A stretch of 25,815 nt of DNA from Cruorifilaria tuberocauda (GCA_013365365.1 JABVXU010000689.1:1-25815), one strand, 5' to 3'; shown: positions 12,850 through 24,683, counted from the stretch's first letter. Numbers and translations are program-made. Notes: generated from the letters alone by a model not told the origin.

Positions 12850-15800
12850 ATGGTCGAGCTCAGTATTTCAAGAATTACTACCGATTTTATTGTTTTAGCT
12901 GTTTGTGGTTGGTAGTTTTATTTTAATATTTTTCTAATAACAAGAGGATGTTAGTCTGTAAAGAATGTTACTAATACTAAAGACATTTCTAATATTTACC
13001 CTCCTAACATAAAATTGGTGTATTTCGAATTGACATTACTAGTGGATATAATCTTGTCATTTGTTCACTGATAAGTAATAGTCATAATAGTTGCTTCCTT
13101 TATTTACAAAGAAATAATAATATATTTCTCCAAACCTCTGAAATTTGACTCTTTCTCAGTGTGTAGGTTAATAAATATGATTTTAATATTTATTTATTGC
13201 TGATTGGTAATACCCTTCCATATATGTATATGGCTAACTACTATTATTAGCAAATCTAACAGCTTTTTCATACTTAATTATTGATAGCTTTCGCTTTTGC
13301 TCCCTTACTTACTTTTATTAAGTAACTATTAAGTGATTTTACTTACTTTTGCTACAAATAATATTAGTATTTTAACATTTATTTGTTTTGGATTTCCATA
13401 TTCAGAGTTTTAAGTTTCCTTTTATTTTTTGTGAAATTTTCTGCAAAATTTCAGCTATACCATTATTAATATTTCAAAAATGGGTTGAACCATACAAACG
13501 CGGTTTTTATTGTGACGACGAAACAATTCGATATCCATATCGACCATCTACCGTTACTAGACAAATGCTTGTTGTTGTCGGCCTCGTTGTGCCCGCACTT
13601 CTTGTAAAATTAATTACTTTCTTCTTTTTAATTATTCTTTTTTCCTACTATTTTATGAAGAAATATTAACTTTTCGAAGTTCAAATAATAATAAATCGCC
13701 TCTTTTCATAGAAATGAGCTAATGATCCAATCTTAGGCATTACAGAATTTTGATCCAAAAACTGATTTTGCGATAAAATTTTGGATTTTATATTAGTTAC
13801 TGAATACACAGAATGTTTAACTCAGTTATAAATTTATTTCAGATTGTAACAACAGAAACATTTCGTGCACTAGCATGGGAACGGAAATGTAGAAACGAAT
13901 TCCTTCATTACCGGTGTCGACGATATACGGTACCACGTCTCATTGTTCGTCTTTATGTTTTCTTTGGTGAGCACAGATTTTGTTATGTGTTGTTACTCAT
14001 CTAACAAAAATATCTTCCACTTATTTTCATTTTTTTTTGCATAAAATTGCAGGGTTACCAAATATAACAGCATCTATTAGCTGGTAATTACTACTGTGAA
14101 ATTTTAAAGGGCACAGATTTAATCGTCAATTGTAAAAAATGTGGTTATTTTTCGAGTGTTGGTTTTTGAAATGCATTATCAACAAAATTTATCATCATTT
14201 TCTTATGTTGTTCAGCTTCTCTTACTAACCTTCCTTTTTTAGATGATAAATAGACGTGATTCTTATAAACAACGAAATAAATCTTTATATAGTTAAATGT
14301 CATTGAATTTTATTTACTCATGTCTCCAAAATTTCAGGATATTTCCTTGTTGGTGTCATTTTCAATCAGTTGATGGTCGATATAGCGAAGTTTACCATCG
14401 GACGACAGCGGCCTCATTTTATAGCAGTTTGCAAACCAAAGGTACATTTTAGAATCGTAGGATATGATGCATATTGAAAGTTTTTCAGGCACGCTAATAT
14501 TATGTTTGTGTTTTCCACTACATACATTTAGAAAAGGAATATTTCAAATTCCTTACCAACATTTTCACGTTACACTCATGTGCATGAGGACACAATTCAC
14601 TTAAGTATTTCATTTGACCATATCTTTTCTTAGTAACTTTATCCACACGAATTAATTTTTTGTGCGATCTATGCTGTAAACAATTTCATGCTTCATTCAT
14701 CAACATGAAGACTTTGTTAAATCAGCTATTTTCAGTATTTATTTTTTACTCTTAGAGAGTGTGAGTTATTGATTCCTATATCTATCAATAATTTCACAAT
14801 AGCAAAACTCCGAAAATATTCATAAAGAAATAGCATAGATAGCTAAGAGTAATTGCCTTGAAAAATTTTCATCACGATTGATATATATGACTTATACAAA
14901 GTTTCCTAAAATCAGTTATCCCATCTTTCCTAACACTTCATTTTTCAATGGAAAAATTTTTTTCTAATGAACTGAAGATTTTTGTATAGCCTTATTCCAA
15001 ATCATTAGGTGTTTTAAAGGTAAGTAAAAAAAAGTTTTTTTATTTATGTGTTCGAAACACTTTCTTCCTTCATGACAAATTGTGCACGTGTTGTGGAATT
15101 TGAGCTTGATGGAGTTGAGTTGTTTGGGTTTAGCATGAACAAATGTAATATCTTTATTCAATAGAAGATTCGTTTACAGCGATGAAAACCTGGAGAATAA
15201 CCACACCGCGAATGATAACAGCGGCCCTCCTTCGCTCGACTAAGGGGGAGTTTTTTTACTAAGATGAGGAGATCTGATCTATCAGTAGATACGATGGGAT
15301 ATGATGTATGAGAATATGGCTTCATAACACAGTCATGATTTTAACGTCCAATCTTCTCACTATACAGGAATAAGGACAAAACTGTGATAGCACGCATATC
15401 ATACACATGACAATCCACCTGAAATATTACAACAGTGGCGTAAATGTCTTGTATCAAATAGTGCGTTAAAAAGAGACACAAAAAAATCATACCTTGAGTT
15501 TCTCATGTTGGCCTAATCTTCATAAAATATAAAGATTAGAAATAAACATTTATATTTGAAATATACTCTCGAGAAAATTCTCGACAGCACGCATGCACCT
15601 AGACGACGTGTACACAAAAAAATCAACGTACGGAGGGGAACGCAAGCAGTTCATATCTCTGTTTGTTTGTTTCACTTGCATGTTTCTAATTTTTAAGGAA
15701 TTTTTATACCCATGCACGATTTGGCGTCATATTTTTTATGTTTTCAATTCCCTGCACACTGTGTAAGACCTTTTCAACAGTGCTTCACTACTTCCTTTTT

Positions 15801-17574
15801 CGTTATAGCATCAAGAATTATATGAATCTGAGCATTATCTCCTGTGCTCTTTTTTTTAAAAAAAAATCCTATTTTTTTTAAAAACTTCCATATTTTTTTG
15901 GAAGGATCACTTATTAATATGTACTGAGTTTGAAAATACTAGTTTTTGGTTTTTAAAAATTAAGATTTTCATCATTCAATATAAAGAGTGATCGAAGAGC
16001 CAAGAAGCAGAGAAACATATGGATCACTTTTTATTAAGTAATTATGTGGCATATTGAAAAAAGTTTTTTACTCAAATATTTTCATAAATAGTTCAAAGAT
16101 GAAGCAGAGAGACATTGAAATCTTATATTGGTTACAATAAAAATAACATCTTTAGATTTTGATGTTCTTTCAAACTTAAAACTGAATGAAAAGTAGTTAA
16201 ATTTAATTCGACTCTATTTCTATCTGAAAATTTGTTTGATTTCATTAAATAACTTTTATCAAATTTGGATTTTATTCTCATGTATCAATTATATATATGA
16301 CTGACATTAGCTTTATGGCTAACTGATCTTCGTTTTCGTTTTATGATAAAGTATTAGTGATTGATAATGATTTTGAAATTTTTATAATGTCAATAAACCA
16401 ACCGAATAACTGTAATGTCTGTTATAATATGAAAGTATTTTGCTTTGCTTATTTTATTTTTATTTTAGAATATTCGTTAGTGTTTGTGTACATTGTTCTG
16501 ATATTAATGGATGTCTGTTAGTTATTATTTGTTTGTTTGAATCAGTTTCTAACTATTATTTTAAATATCAAAATTCTGAAATTTCAATTCCAATTTCAAG
16601 TGGATGTTTCAGGGCTTCGAAAAGTGTCCAAGTGATTCTCATGAGTATATCACAGACTTTGAATGTACTGGTACGGATAAATACCTTCTTCGTGAATCTA
16701 TGCTTTCATTTTATTCTGGTCATTCTGCTTTCAGTTTTTACGCAGCTTGGTATACAGTGGTGAGTTTTATTCTTTGAGATCATCGAAATTTCTTTTCTGG
16801 AGTGTATTTAACATAATTCAATTTTACTGAATTACCGCATATGCGCAATTTCTTTGCGTATATTTAATACACCAGCATTTTCTGCAAAATTTTTTTCAAA
16901 CGTTAGGTTTAATTTTGCAGCTTTATTTGCAAGCTCGGTTATACCGACCGCTGTTCAGTCCTCTAGTTTTGCCGGTGATTCAATTTGCATTATTCGGTGG
17001 CGCTACATATGTAGCCTATACCCGAGTTAGCGACTATAAGCATCATTGGTCAGATGTGTTGGTTGGCTCATTATTCGGTTCTGCAATTGGCATTATTGTG
17101 GTTATTCTTTCTTTATTTCTTTTTCATCAAATCATTGCCATTTTCATTTTGAAATTAAAACCAGAAGTTATATTTCTTCAAACATATTAAATGGAATTCT
17201 GTAATGATCATATTTAAATATAAAGTACAAGATTTCTGGTAATTTTTTCCATCTTATGAAAGTTGCTATATCATGCTTGGATTTAGGCTTTATTTCTTGC
17301 GAAAGTATTTGCGCGTCGTGAAATACCGTCGTGTGATGTTCAATATTGCAATCGTGAATTTGGCTTGGCGCCTCGATTGACACGAGCTGTTCCACTAGCA
17401 GACGTGGAAACCGGAATGGGTAATGTTATGCGACCTGATGGATCAGGCAACGGTGCGCAAATTACTTCTCATAGCATTACTGTAACTGGAGTGATGGCAC
17501 CAAATGTGAATGAAATCAGCCTTAATCAAATGGCTCCGTTCTCTCGACCAACATCACGAAACCAGAGATTGTAA
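12850..17574 (+). CDS. phospholipid phosphatase (PAP2/LPP family), seven exons, short isoform
   Basis: Predicted to be an integral membrane lipid phosphate phosphatase that dephosphorylates phosphatidate, lysophosphatidate or sphingosine-1-phosphate at the outer or luminal face (family knowledge). My exon model is 12850-12907, 13455-13603, 13843-13966, 14338-14441, 16613-16759, 16921-17100 and 17287-17574. All phases agree and give 349 residues plus TAA. Visible motifs: the PYKRGFYC segment at 32-39; C1 K128 to P136 (KX6RP); C2 S180-G181-H182; C3 R229, H235 and D239 (RX5HX3D). H235 would be the nucleophile. Hydrophobic segments lie near 9-27, 57-72, 99-123, 183-199, 209-227 and 240-262, the six-span LPP layout with both termini cytosolic. 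The tail (263-349) is hydrophilic. The start is fixed by in-frame TAA at 12841-12843. Two donors are weak: exon 1 (GTTGGT) and exon 6 (GTTATT; cutting 3 nt earlier would drop V254). It resembles C. elegans plpp-1 proteins; the exact orthologue is not determined. Confidence 0.93.
14442..16612 (+). other. intron 4 of the phosphatase gene, unusually long, with a GC-richer island
   Basis: At 2171 nt this is four times longer than any other intron of the short isoform (161-547 nt). It splits the loop between catalytic motifs C1 and C2. From about 15050 to 15670 base composition is clearly less A+T-rich, with a 7-bp stem at 15226-15232/15242-15248 and a palindromic stem TCGAGA/TCTCGA at 15569-15584. 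No domain was recognised in it. Confidence 0.7.
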
Positions 17575-18271
17575 GCGCTTGTAATGCTTCATCGTCCAGC
17601 GGTATAAGCTTCTGTAAGTTCGCTGCATTAATTTTTCTCTTCGCTTGTAAATCCTCCTATAGCGTGAATGTCTTCTTTTATTTTCTTTTTTGTTATTGTA
17701 TTCATTTATTCTTCCACTAACACTGAATTACACAAAATTAATAAGATGTGATTTGTCGGAGAATGAATGCGTGGGATTTTATTGTCTTATCAAACTTCTA
17801 TAATTCGCTGCTGATTTATGGATTTCACATTTCAAAGATGTGCTTTATTCTTCTGTTTCTTTCTAGTTAAATTAATTTCAGGAGTGCGAAATAACTTTGA
17901 ATTCATTATCTCCTTGTTCCTTTCTCTATCAGCTAAAAGATATCATTTTACAAGTCTTTGTTTTTTCAGCTTGTTTTCATTGATCTATCTGCTCCTAATT
18001 AGGTCTCATTGGATGGCTTCAAACGCTTTTCCCATTCTCATTTTCAGGAATTATAGGAGATGATACCGACAATATCATCCTTTTGATGTGCAACAAAATC
18101 ATCCAGCTGAATTATCTCCAAATTCTTTGCACGATGCATGCAAACATCTGTGTACGAAGTTTGCCATTTACTTCAAGGATATTATTTTTTGTGTTCTTGA
18201 GCACTCATAATTTGATTATAGAGTTCATGATCCATTATATAGCTTTCAAACTATAATTGACTTATGTATAT

Positions 18272-18277
18272 AATAAA
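18272..18277 (+). terminator. candidate polyadenylation signal AATAAA for the short isoforms
   Basis: The hexamer AATAAA lies about 700 nt after the exon 7 stop, in a TA-rich stretch, and would give a long 3' UTR that includes the less A+T-rich sequence at 17580-18210. In DNA this A+T-rich the hexamer also arises by chance, so support is modest. Confidence 0.35.
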
Positions 18278-20170
18278 TATATAAACTATAGCTTAGAAAA
18301 CTCTATCAGTTATGTCTTTGTGAAATCATTTGGTTATTTCACTGTTATTATTGCCATTATCACCGCTGCGAGCATGACTGATACTAATGTTAGCAGTAAA
18401 ATCACTTTTATCAAATTCTGTTTTTCGAGATAGACCGATTTATTAGAACTGAATTGTCGTCTGAAAACTGTTTTCGGAGAATTAAGTTTTCCTGTTTCCT
18501 AATACTGCATGTATCATAAGTGTGTTTGTGTGTATTTAAACGGTTTGAAATTTATCCTTGTGCTAAAATTATGCTGTGTTGCCTTCAGCTGAGCTGTGTT
18601 CTGTCAACACTCGTTGTATCCAGCAGAAGTGGACGAAAGTAGAATGACTTATGTCTGCAGGATTAGACCCTATTAGTCCTTGAAGGTTATCGGTTTTTTT
18701 CCAGTTATTCATTATTTAATGATCATCGATCGATCAATATCATACATATTAGATTATTTATACAATGGTATAAATAAGTTATGGTAATTTTATAAGGATT
18801 TTCTTTTAAATATTACCTTTTTCTTAATTTTCTATACTTATTGCAAAACAGTAAATATAGATATTTCTAACTGCTGTAATATTTTCTACAATCTTTTTCA
18901 TTTAGAACTGTAATTTAAACTAAGACTATAAAAGGTATTTTTTTTACTTTACTAACAAAAACTTTCTGTAATAATGTTATTTTTGATTCTATATGTTGAG
19001 TAATTATCCACTGGTTGCTTCGATATATGTTATCATAGTAAATATTGTTAAATAATCTGAGTATATTTGAATATTTTTACTCTAGACTTCATTTTTTTCA
19101 AAAGATATCTTTGTTTTTCAATCATTTTTATGATATTATATTTTAGTATATATTTATGAATTTCTTATGTATTGCTTGCTTTCTCGAGCGCTTATTCACC
19201 AGATATATCTTTATGTTTTTCGCTTTTTTGAGATACAGTAAGCATTGAATCCGTATTTTTCAATTCCTTTTCATTATTTCTGCACAACTGTCTGCTATAT
19301 GGCATGCAATACAATGCATGCAAATATATAATGCATGTGGTATTTTAATGTCAATTATTTCTGTGAGAATATTTCTTCATTTACCGAAATATGTTGCTAA
19401 ATTTTATCGATATGTTGCTTTTATTATTGTCAGTATATTTTTTTCTGCAAATTATGTGCATTTAAAAAAAAGAAGTTTGCTTCTTTGCTTGTTTTCTTTA
19501 TCATTTGTGTTGCTTTGTAAAAATAACTGACGTCTGCTAGCTTATGTTTTTACAAAAAAATGAATAATTTACGTAATCATTTCTTTTGATAATTTTTATT
19601 TCTTCTAATGGTCATAATTTGGTTTAATACGGCTATTTTATTTTTGGTTGATGATAAATTTTCACAGAAAAATCATCGAATATACGGCTATTTTTTGGTT
19701 ATCATGATAATTAGCGTAATTAATGTTTTTTCCCTCACTAAAGCTGTTAAAGAAATTTGTGTTTGTGTACACTTCTTCATATTACTTCGTTTGATAAATT
19801 TTGAGGGTAATGAATGAAATAGCCTTCAAAAAAATTTAATTTACGGTGTATATCCTATTTTGTTTTTTTTTTTAACGATAAAATGAATAATCTTGATAGC
19901 TTATGCTTTGTAACAATAAAGATGATTTCCTCATCCAATAGCTTTAAATCAAATAATAATGGAATTACGAAATTTGCATGTCAGAATAGATCAATATTAA
20001 CTATATTTTAAAATAAAATGGAATTTAAAATTTTATAGAAATACTTGCTTGATTAAGTTAAAGTGATTTAGTCATTATTCGATTCAAATCAAAATTATTT
20101 TGATAATTTTTCATACTTCGTAAAAAAAAAGTTTTTACATTTATTTTCAATTTTTTTTTCCATCCATTCC

Positions 20171-20190
20171 AAAAAAAAAAAAAAAAAAAA
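20171..20190. repeat. poly(A) tract of 20
   Basis: Twenty consecutive A residues, followed by GAAGAGGAAA, end about 50 nt before the alternative last exon. The tract could be the relic of a retroposed sequence or simple slippage. Confidence 0.9.
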
Positions 20191-20239
20191 GAAGAGGAAA
20201 GATTGCTATAAATTTGTCACAGTGTAAAATACATTTCAG

Positions 20240-20408
20240 TCCCTCTTCTGTATCGCTACAGTCAACAACGAATACCGGTTCGTATTATTCGGTTAACGCA
20301 GATATGGTATCATTAATGTCAACTTCAACCTATACATCAAGCGATTATTACAGTGTTCTTTCACATCCAATCATGCAATCCAAAAATTTCCGAGAATTAT
20401 CATCATAA
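20240..20408 (+). CDS. alternative terminal coding exon of the phospholipid phosphatase (long isoform)
   Basis: Exon 7 ends at 17570 if the donor GTAAGC (17571-17576) is used; this donor overlaps the short-isoform stop. Joining to the acceptor ACATTTCAG ending at 20239 keeps the frame: the split codon TT+T encodes F349, followed by 55 residues and TAA at 20406-20408. Total coding length is 1215 nt, 404 residues. The new tail is rich in Ser, Thr and Tyr and carries a repeated YYSV motif (364-367 and 385-388), the second overlapping YSVL (386-389). By eye the exon is clearly less A+T-rich than its flanks, which supports coding. AATAAA lies 93 nt after the stop. The exon could instead belong to an unrecognised gene, but the phase match, strand and polyadenylation signal favour this reading. 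Confidence 0.7.
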
Positions 20409-20500
20409 TTATAAAATTAAAAGAAAAAAATTTCCAAATTGTTATTAATTTGTTTGATTTGTTTTGATTTTTAGACGTAATGAATTTCGAAGTTATATTT

Positions 20501-20506
20501 AATAAA
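20501..20506 (+). terminator. polyadenylation signal AATAAA after the alternative last exon
   Basis: AATAAA lies 93 nt after the TAA of the alternative last exon, a normal nematode spacing, and is followed by A-rich sequence. It fits as the 3' end signal of the long isoform transcript. Confidence 0.5.
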
Positions 20507-23500
20507 TTACAAAAATATACCACTATAATTATTTAGTTTTTATATTTAATTATTTTATGGTATATAATCGATCATATATATATTTAATGTATAGTTCTGA
20601 AATTTGAAACTTTTTTTTTGCTAGTACTATACAATTTTTACAAATTTTCTTTTTTTCGCTGATATATAATATTTTAATATTATTACTAACTTATTATAAT
20701 TAATCTATTACTAACATTATTGTAGAATAGGTTCAATTAAGACAAAGAAGATTAACAATATTTATCGGTTAATTGAATTCATTTGTTTTTATACTTTATC
20801 AATTGATTTTGAGATCGATGAAAATTTCATTTCATTTTCAATCGTATACTAAAAATTAATTTATTTTTTGGTTCGATAGATTAATTGTTACTTCAGTATT
20901 TCAGTTAATATATTTTAATATGTTCAACAAATTAATACTTTCAGATAATGTTTGTGTTTCTAAATCATTTATAATGATATTTATATCGATGTTTTTGACC
21001 TTTTTGATTTAATGTTTTTTTTTTAATTATTGTTTCTGCAAATAATTTCCAAACTCCATCAAATTTGCATAAAATTTGTTTATAAAGGGATAATAAAATA
21101 GCGAAAACTTTCTTGCTATTTTCATAGAAATGTATATTGTGCAATAGATTCCAATAGATTCCAAATATTTAAAATTAAATGGAATTATTAAATTTCCTGA
21201 GCATAAAGCTTTTCGTTCAAGCAGTGATAATCAATTGTTTCATTAATGAATATTGAATAAGATCACCATTAAATACATCCTGCTATTTATGTATTGTTTA
21301 TAATATCTATTGTATTTTTTAATTTTAAATTAATACATTTTATGTTTCTTTATTATGAAAAGTAAAATTAAGAATTCTATACTTGAAGGAAGTCAGTAAT
21401 TATCATTTGTAGATTTTGTTATCTATTTTTAATTTTTCATATTTCATTGTTATAAATTAGAATTTAATAATATGTGAATTACTTATTTAATTTTGTATCA
21501 TTTCTGGTATTGTTATTTCAATCATGAATGAATATTTATGTTGTTAGTTGTTGAAGTATTTGCTTTCAATCGTTTCATTAATTTCAATTCAGTTGTTTCA
21601 TAAAATGATAAGAGTACAGGCGAGTAATTTGTTTTGTTGAAAATATATTGCTGTTATATTGAAAAAAGATTTAATATTTTTCAAGCTTATCAAAATATAT
21701 CAAATTTTAATCTTTAAATAAGTAAAAATTAATTTTAAAATAAATATTTACATAGAATATTCATTATTTATTTCTTCTTTTATTTCTCATGCTTTACAAA
21801 ATGAGAAATGAAGAGAACCAGTGAAATTATGATAAATAGTTTATATATGCTTATTTGGAATGCATTGAATTTTCGCTTTTTTACCTTCCATAACAATAAT
21901 CAATTAATTAATTAGACATATGTAGCTTTTTGTTAATTAAAAAGGAAATTTTTAACAACTATTTTATACTTAAAAAGAATGATCTATGATCTAAAAACTT
22001 AAATTCTAATTTCATCAGATTTTTTGGTAACCAAATTCTTTGATGATAAATCGAGCTTTTCTTCGATATCTTTACTCGTTTTTCTTTCTGTTAATAGATG
22101 TTTTGATAGTGATAGTAAGAATGAATCAATGATTAGTCGATGAAGTGTTAAATCTGATTAATTTTTATATTACAGGAAATTGGCGTTTTCAAAGAATGCA
22201 AATATAGAATCGCTAAAAGTAACGATATCTGATAACTGATGCATTAGTAATTTCTTTTTTTCATTGGAAAATATCGGAAGGAAAACAGGAAGAGAGAGAA
22301 AGAAAGAGAAGAAAAGAAAAAAACTTGAGTGAAAATTTATGATAGTTTTTAAAACATTTTTATTGTTTCAATTCATTATCCTATATTTCATGATTGGAAT
22401 TTAGAAAAAGACGAAAACAAAAAATGAAAAAAATTATTTAGTGTAAAAATTTAAAGCAAATTATTATTTTACCTTTTTTCATATTAATACTTTTTCATAT
22501 TGAATTTTTTTGCTGATTGAAAGTTACGAAATAATGATTGTGAAAAATTTTTACACAATGCAGTGATGAAAGAAAGAAAGTGGAATTTTTCAGATCATGA
22601 CGATTTTTTTTTTTTTGATATATTTTTTGATATTAAAAATTTTTCTTTCAAATGATAGAATCAGGGTATATTTGATAACAAGTAAACAAAAAAGAAACGT
22701 GAATATTAAAATATTAAAATTATTAAAAGAAAAAGTAAATAGTAAAAGAAAAGAAGAAAAAGATTAGATCACTATGATTATTATTGATTATACTATTTTA
22801 TGTTTGTGTAAATTTTAAATTTATATAATTCTAATACTTCCGTTATTACTGTGAATGTAATTTAATTTAATTTAATGTTAACTATAGAAAAGATGAGCGA
22901 AGTTGATTTATCATTGATAACATCTGTTAATTTATGATATATTTGATAAATAATTTCTCTAACTGTTAAGCTTTTCTGTTAAGTATATGATTTAATTTAG
23001 CATTGTATGATTTAACATTAATTGCTATAATGTACATTTTATTTTAATCAATTGCTCATTGAAATGTATATAATTTACAGTGTATAATTATAAAATGCTT
23101 GCTGATTGTTATATAAAGTAAAATTTCCAGAAGTTATTTATTATTCATAACAAATCTTTTGATGATGATAATTATACCAAAATAGAATAGTTATTATCGA
23201 TCATAATAAAAGCAATCATATCATTAAGTAAATTAAGTATAGGTTATTTTATTTCATTATTCATTTATTTCAGCGATTAAACTATTTCATTGATTTTATT
23301 TTCGTTTTAAATGACAGAATAATGAATACTTTTATATTTTGATATAGATGACAAATTTAAGGATAGTTATTAACAATCGTATAAACTATATTGCAATATT
23401 TTCGTTTCATTGATTTAGAATAATTATTAATTATAATAGGACAAAACAAACAAATACATTCATTTTGTAATAGGTAACATTAGGAGTAATATTTCTGGGT

Positions 23501-23754
23501 AATTAGTATTAAAAATTGAAAATACTTCAAGTAAATAAACATCTAATAGTATTTCATTAATAATTAATTACTCCTAACTCATTTGATAACAAGTAATTGA
23601 TATACTCTTAGATTCATTATGTATTTCAGCATATTCTATATATTCATTTTAATGTAAATATGAAAGAAAAGAAAAAAAAAGAAATTTTAAAAGATTGGGA
23701 AAAGCCTTTGATCACTGATATACTGATATAAATTAGATGCCGAAGAAATTAAAA

Positions 23755-23860
23755 CTGTTATTCTACTAAAAGTTTACTCTATTAAAGATTATTCTATTAA
23801 AAGTTTACACAATTAAAAGTTATTTTATTAAAAATTTAAGTTCCATTAAAAAATTTACCA
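23755..23860. repeat. degenerate ATTAAAAGTT repeats
   Basis: Six or so units of the form (T)CTATTAAAAGTTTA recur every 15-20 bp with point changes. A low-complexity tandem cluster. Confidence 0.65.
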
Positions 23861-24248
23861 CTTTTCATTGAGAACCAAAGAAAAAAGAGTCAATTTTGTA
23901 TATATATTTATATGAATAATATAATTAATTAATTGGAAATAATTAATTGAAGGAATAATTTATTCATAGATATTAACATGTATACTTTAATTAATTGTAC
24001 ATTTGAATTTCAAATTTTGATAATTCATTAAAAATATTTATAATTTTCATTCATTCAATAATTACAAGTGAAATAATATTTGAAAGTGTAAATGCTGTAA
24101 AATAATATGTTAGTAGTTGAGTAGAGAGAAGAAGTGCCATTTTAGCACCTCAACATTCCAAACCTATTTCTAATTTTTCATTTTTAATTATCGTTTTAAG
24201 CATCATTCTTCACTATCATTACATTCATTTCATCCTACATCTCCGTCC

Positions 24249-24286
24249 CCTCTCTCTCTCTCTCTCTCTCCCTCTCTCTCTCCCTC
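24249..24286. repeat. (TC)n microsatellite
   Basis: About 38 bp of TC dinucleotide repeats with two CC interruptions. Confidence 0.95.
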
Positions 24287-24683
24287 TGCTATTTTCATTA
24301 ATTTTTGAAAATTTTTTCCCTTATATTTTTAAATTTAAATTATTATTTATGTTTATGTCTATGTTTAAATATGGTGTAAAATTTCGAAAAATTCAATTCC
24401 ATCATTTTTTTTTTCCGTTCTAATACACTCTTTTCATGGTTGATTCATGAATCATTTATATTGGATCATAATTTAGATACGAATTAAAATTAAATTAAAA
24501 TCCAGTTCTGATTGATCTGTAAAAATTAAAATTTGTTTCATAGTTAGATATAAACCAAATAATATATCTAATATACTGAAAAAAAAACACTTATATCTAA
24601 TTTATATAATTAATTGTTTATTGTTTAAATCATCCATCACTGAAATAAAATGATAAAATATATCGTTGATAAAATATGAGTAT

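Larger units (their letters stand above)
17575..20239 (+). other. alternative terminal intron / 3' UTR of the phosphatase gene
   Basis: This serves as 3' UTR in short isoforms and as intron in the long isoform. Strong acceptors at 17880-17881, 17968-17969 and 18046-18047 are compatible with the exon 7 donor and would give short alternative tails. Sequence at 17580-18210 and 18541-18690 is less A+T-rich than its surroundings. From 18700 to 20200 it is ordinary A+T-rich DNA, and the open frames at 19318-19530 and 19608-19817 have no recognisable domains. Confidence 0.5.

Noticed and set aside
14053..14083. Possible 31-nt exon between phosphatase exons 3 and 4 (TTGCAG before it, GTAATT after it)
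   Set aside because: Its length is not a multiple of three, so it would shift the frame and destroy the KX6RP motif. Skipping it gives a perfect family match. At most it is a cryptic or poison exon.
16440..16763. 107-codon open frame overlapping phosphatase exon 5
   Set aside because: It runs through the real exon in a different frame and extends into intron 4. The SGH-bearing frame is the conserved one.
17168..17395. 75-codon minus-strand open frame
   Set aside because: It is the antisense shadow of exon 7 and intron 6.
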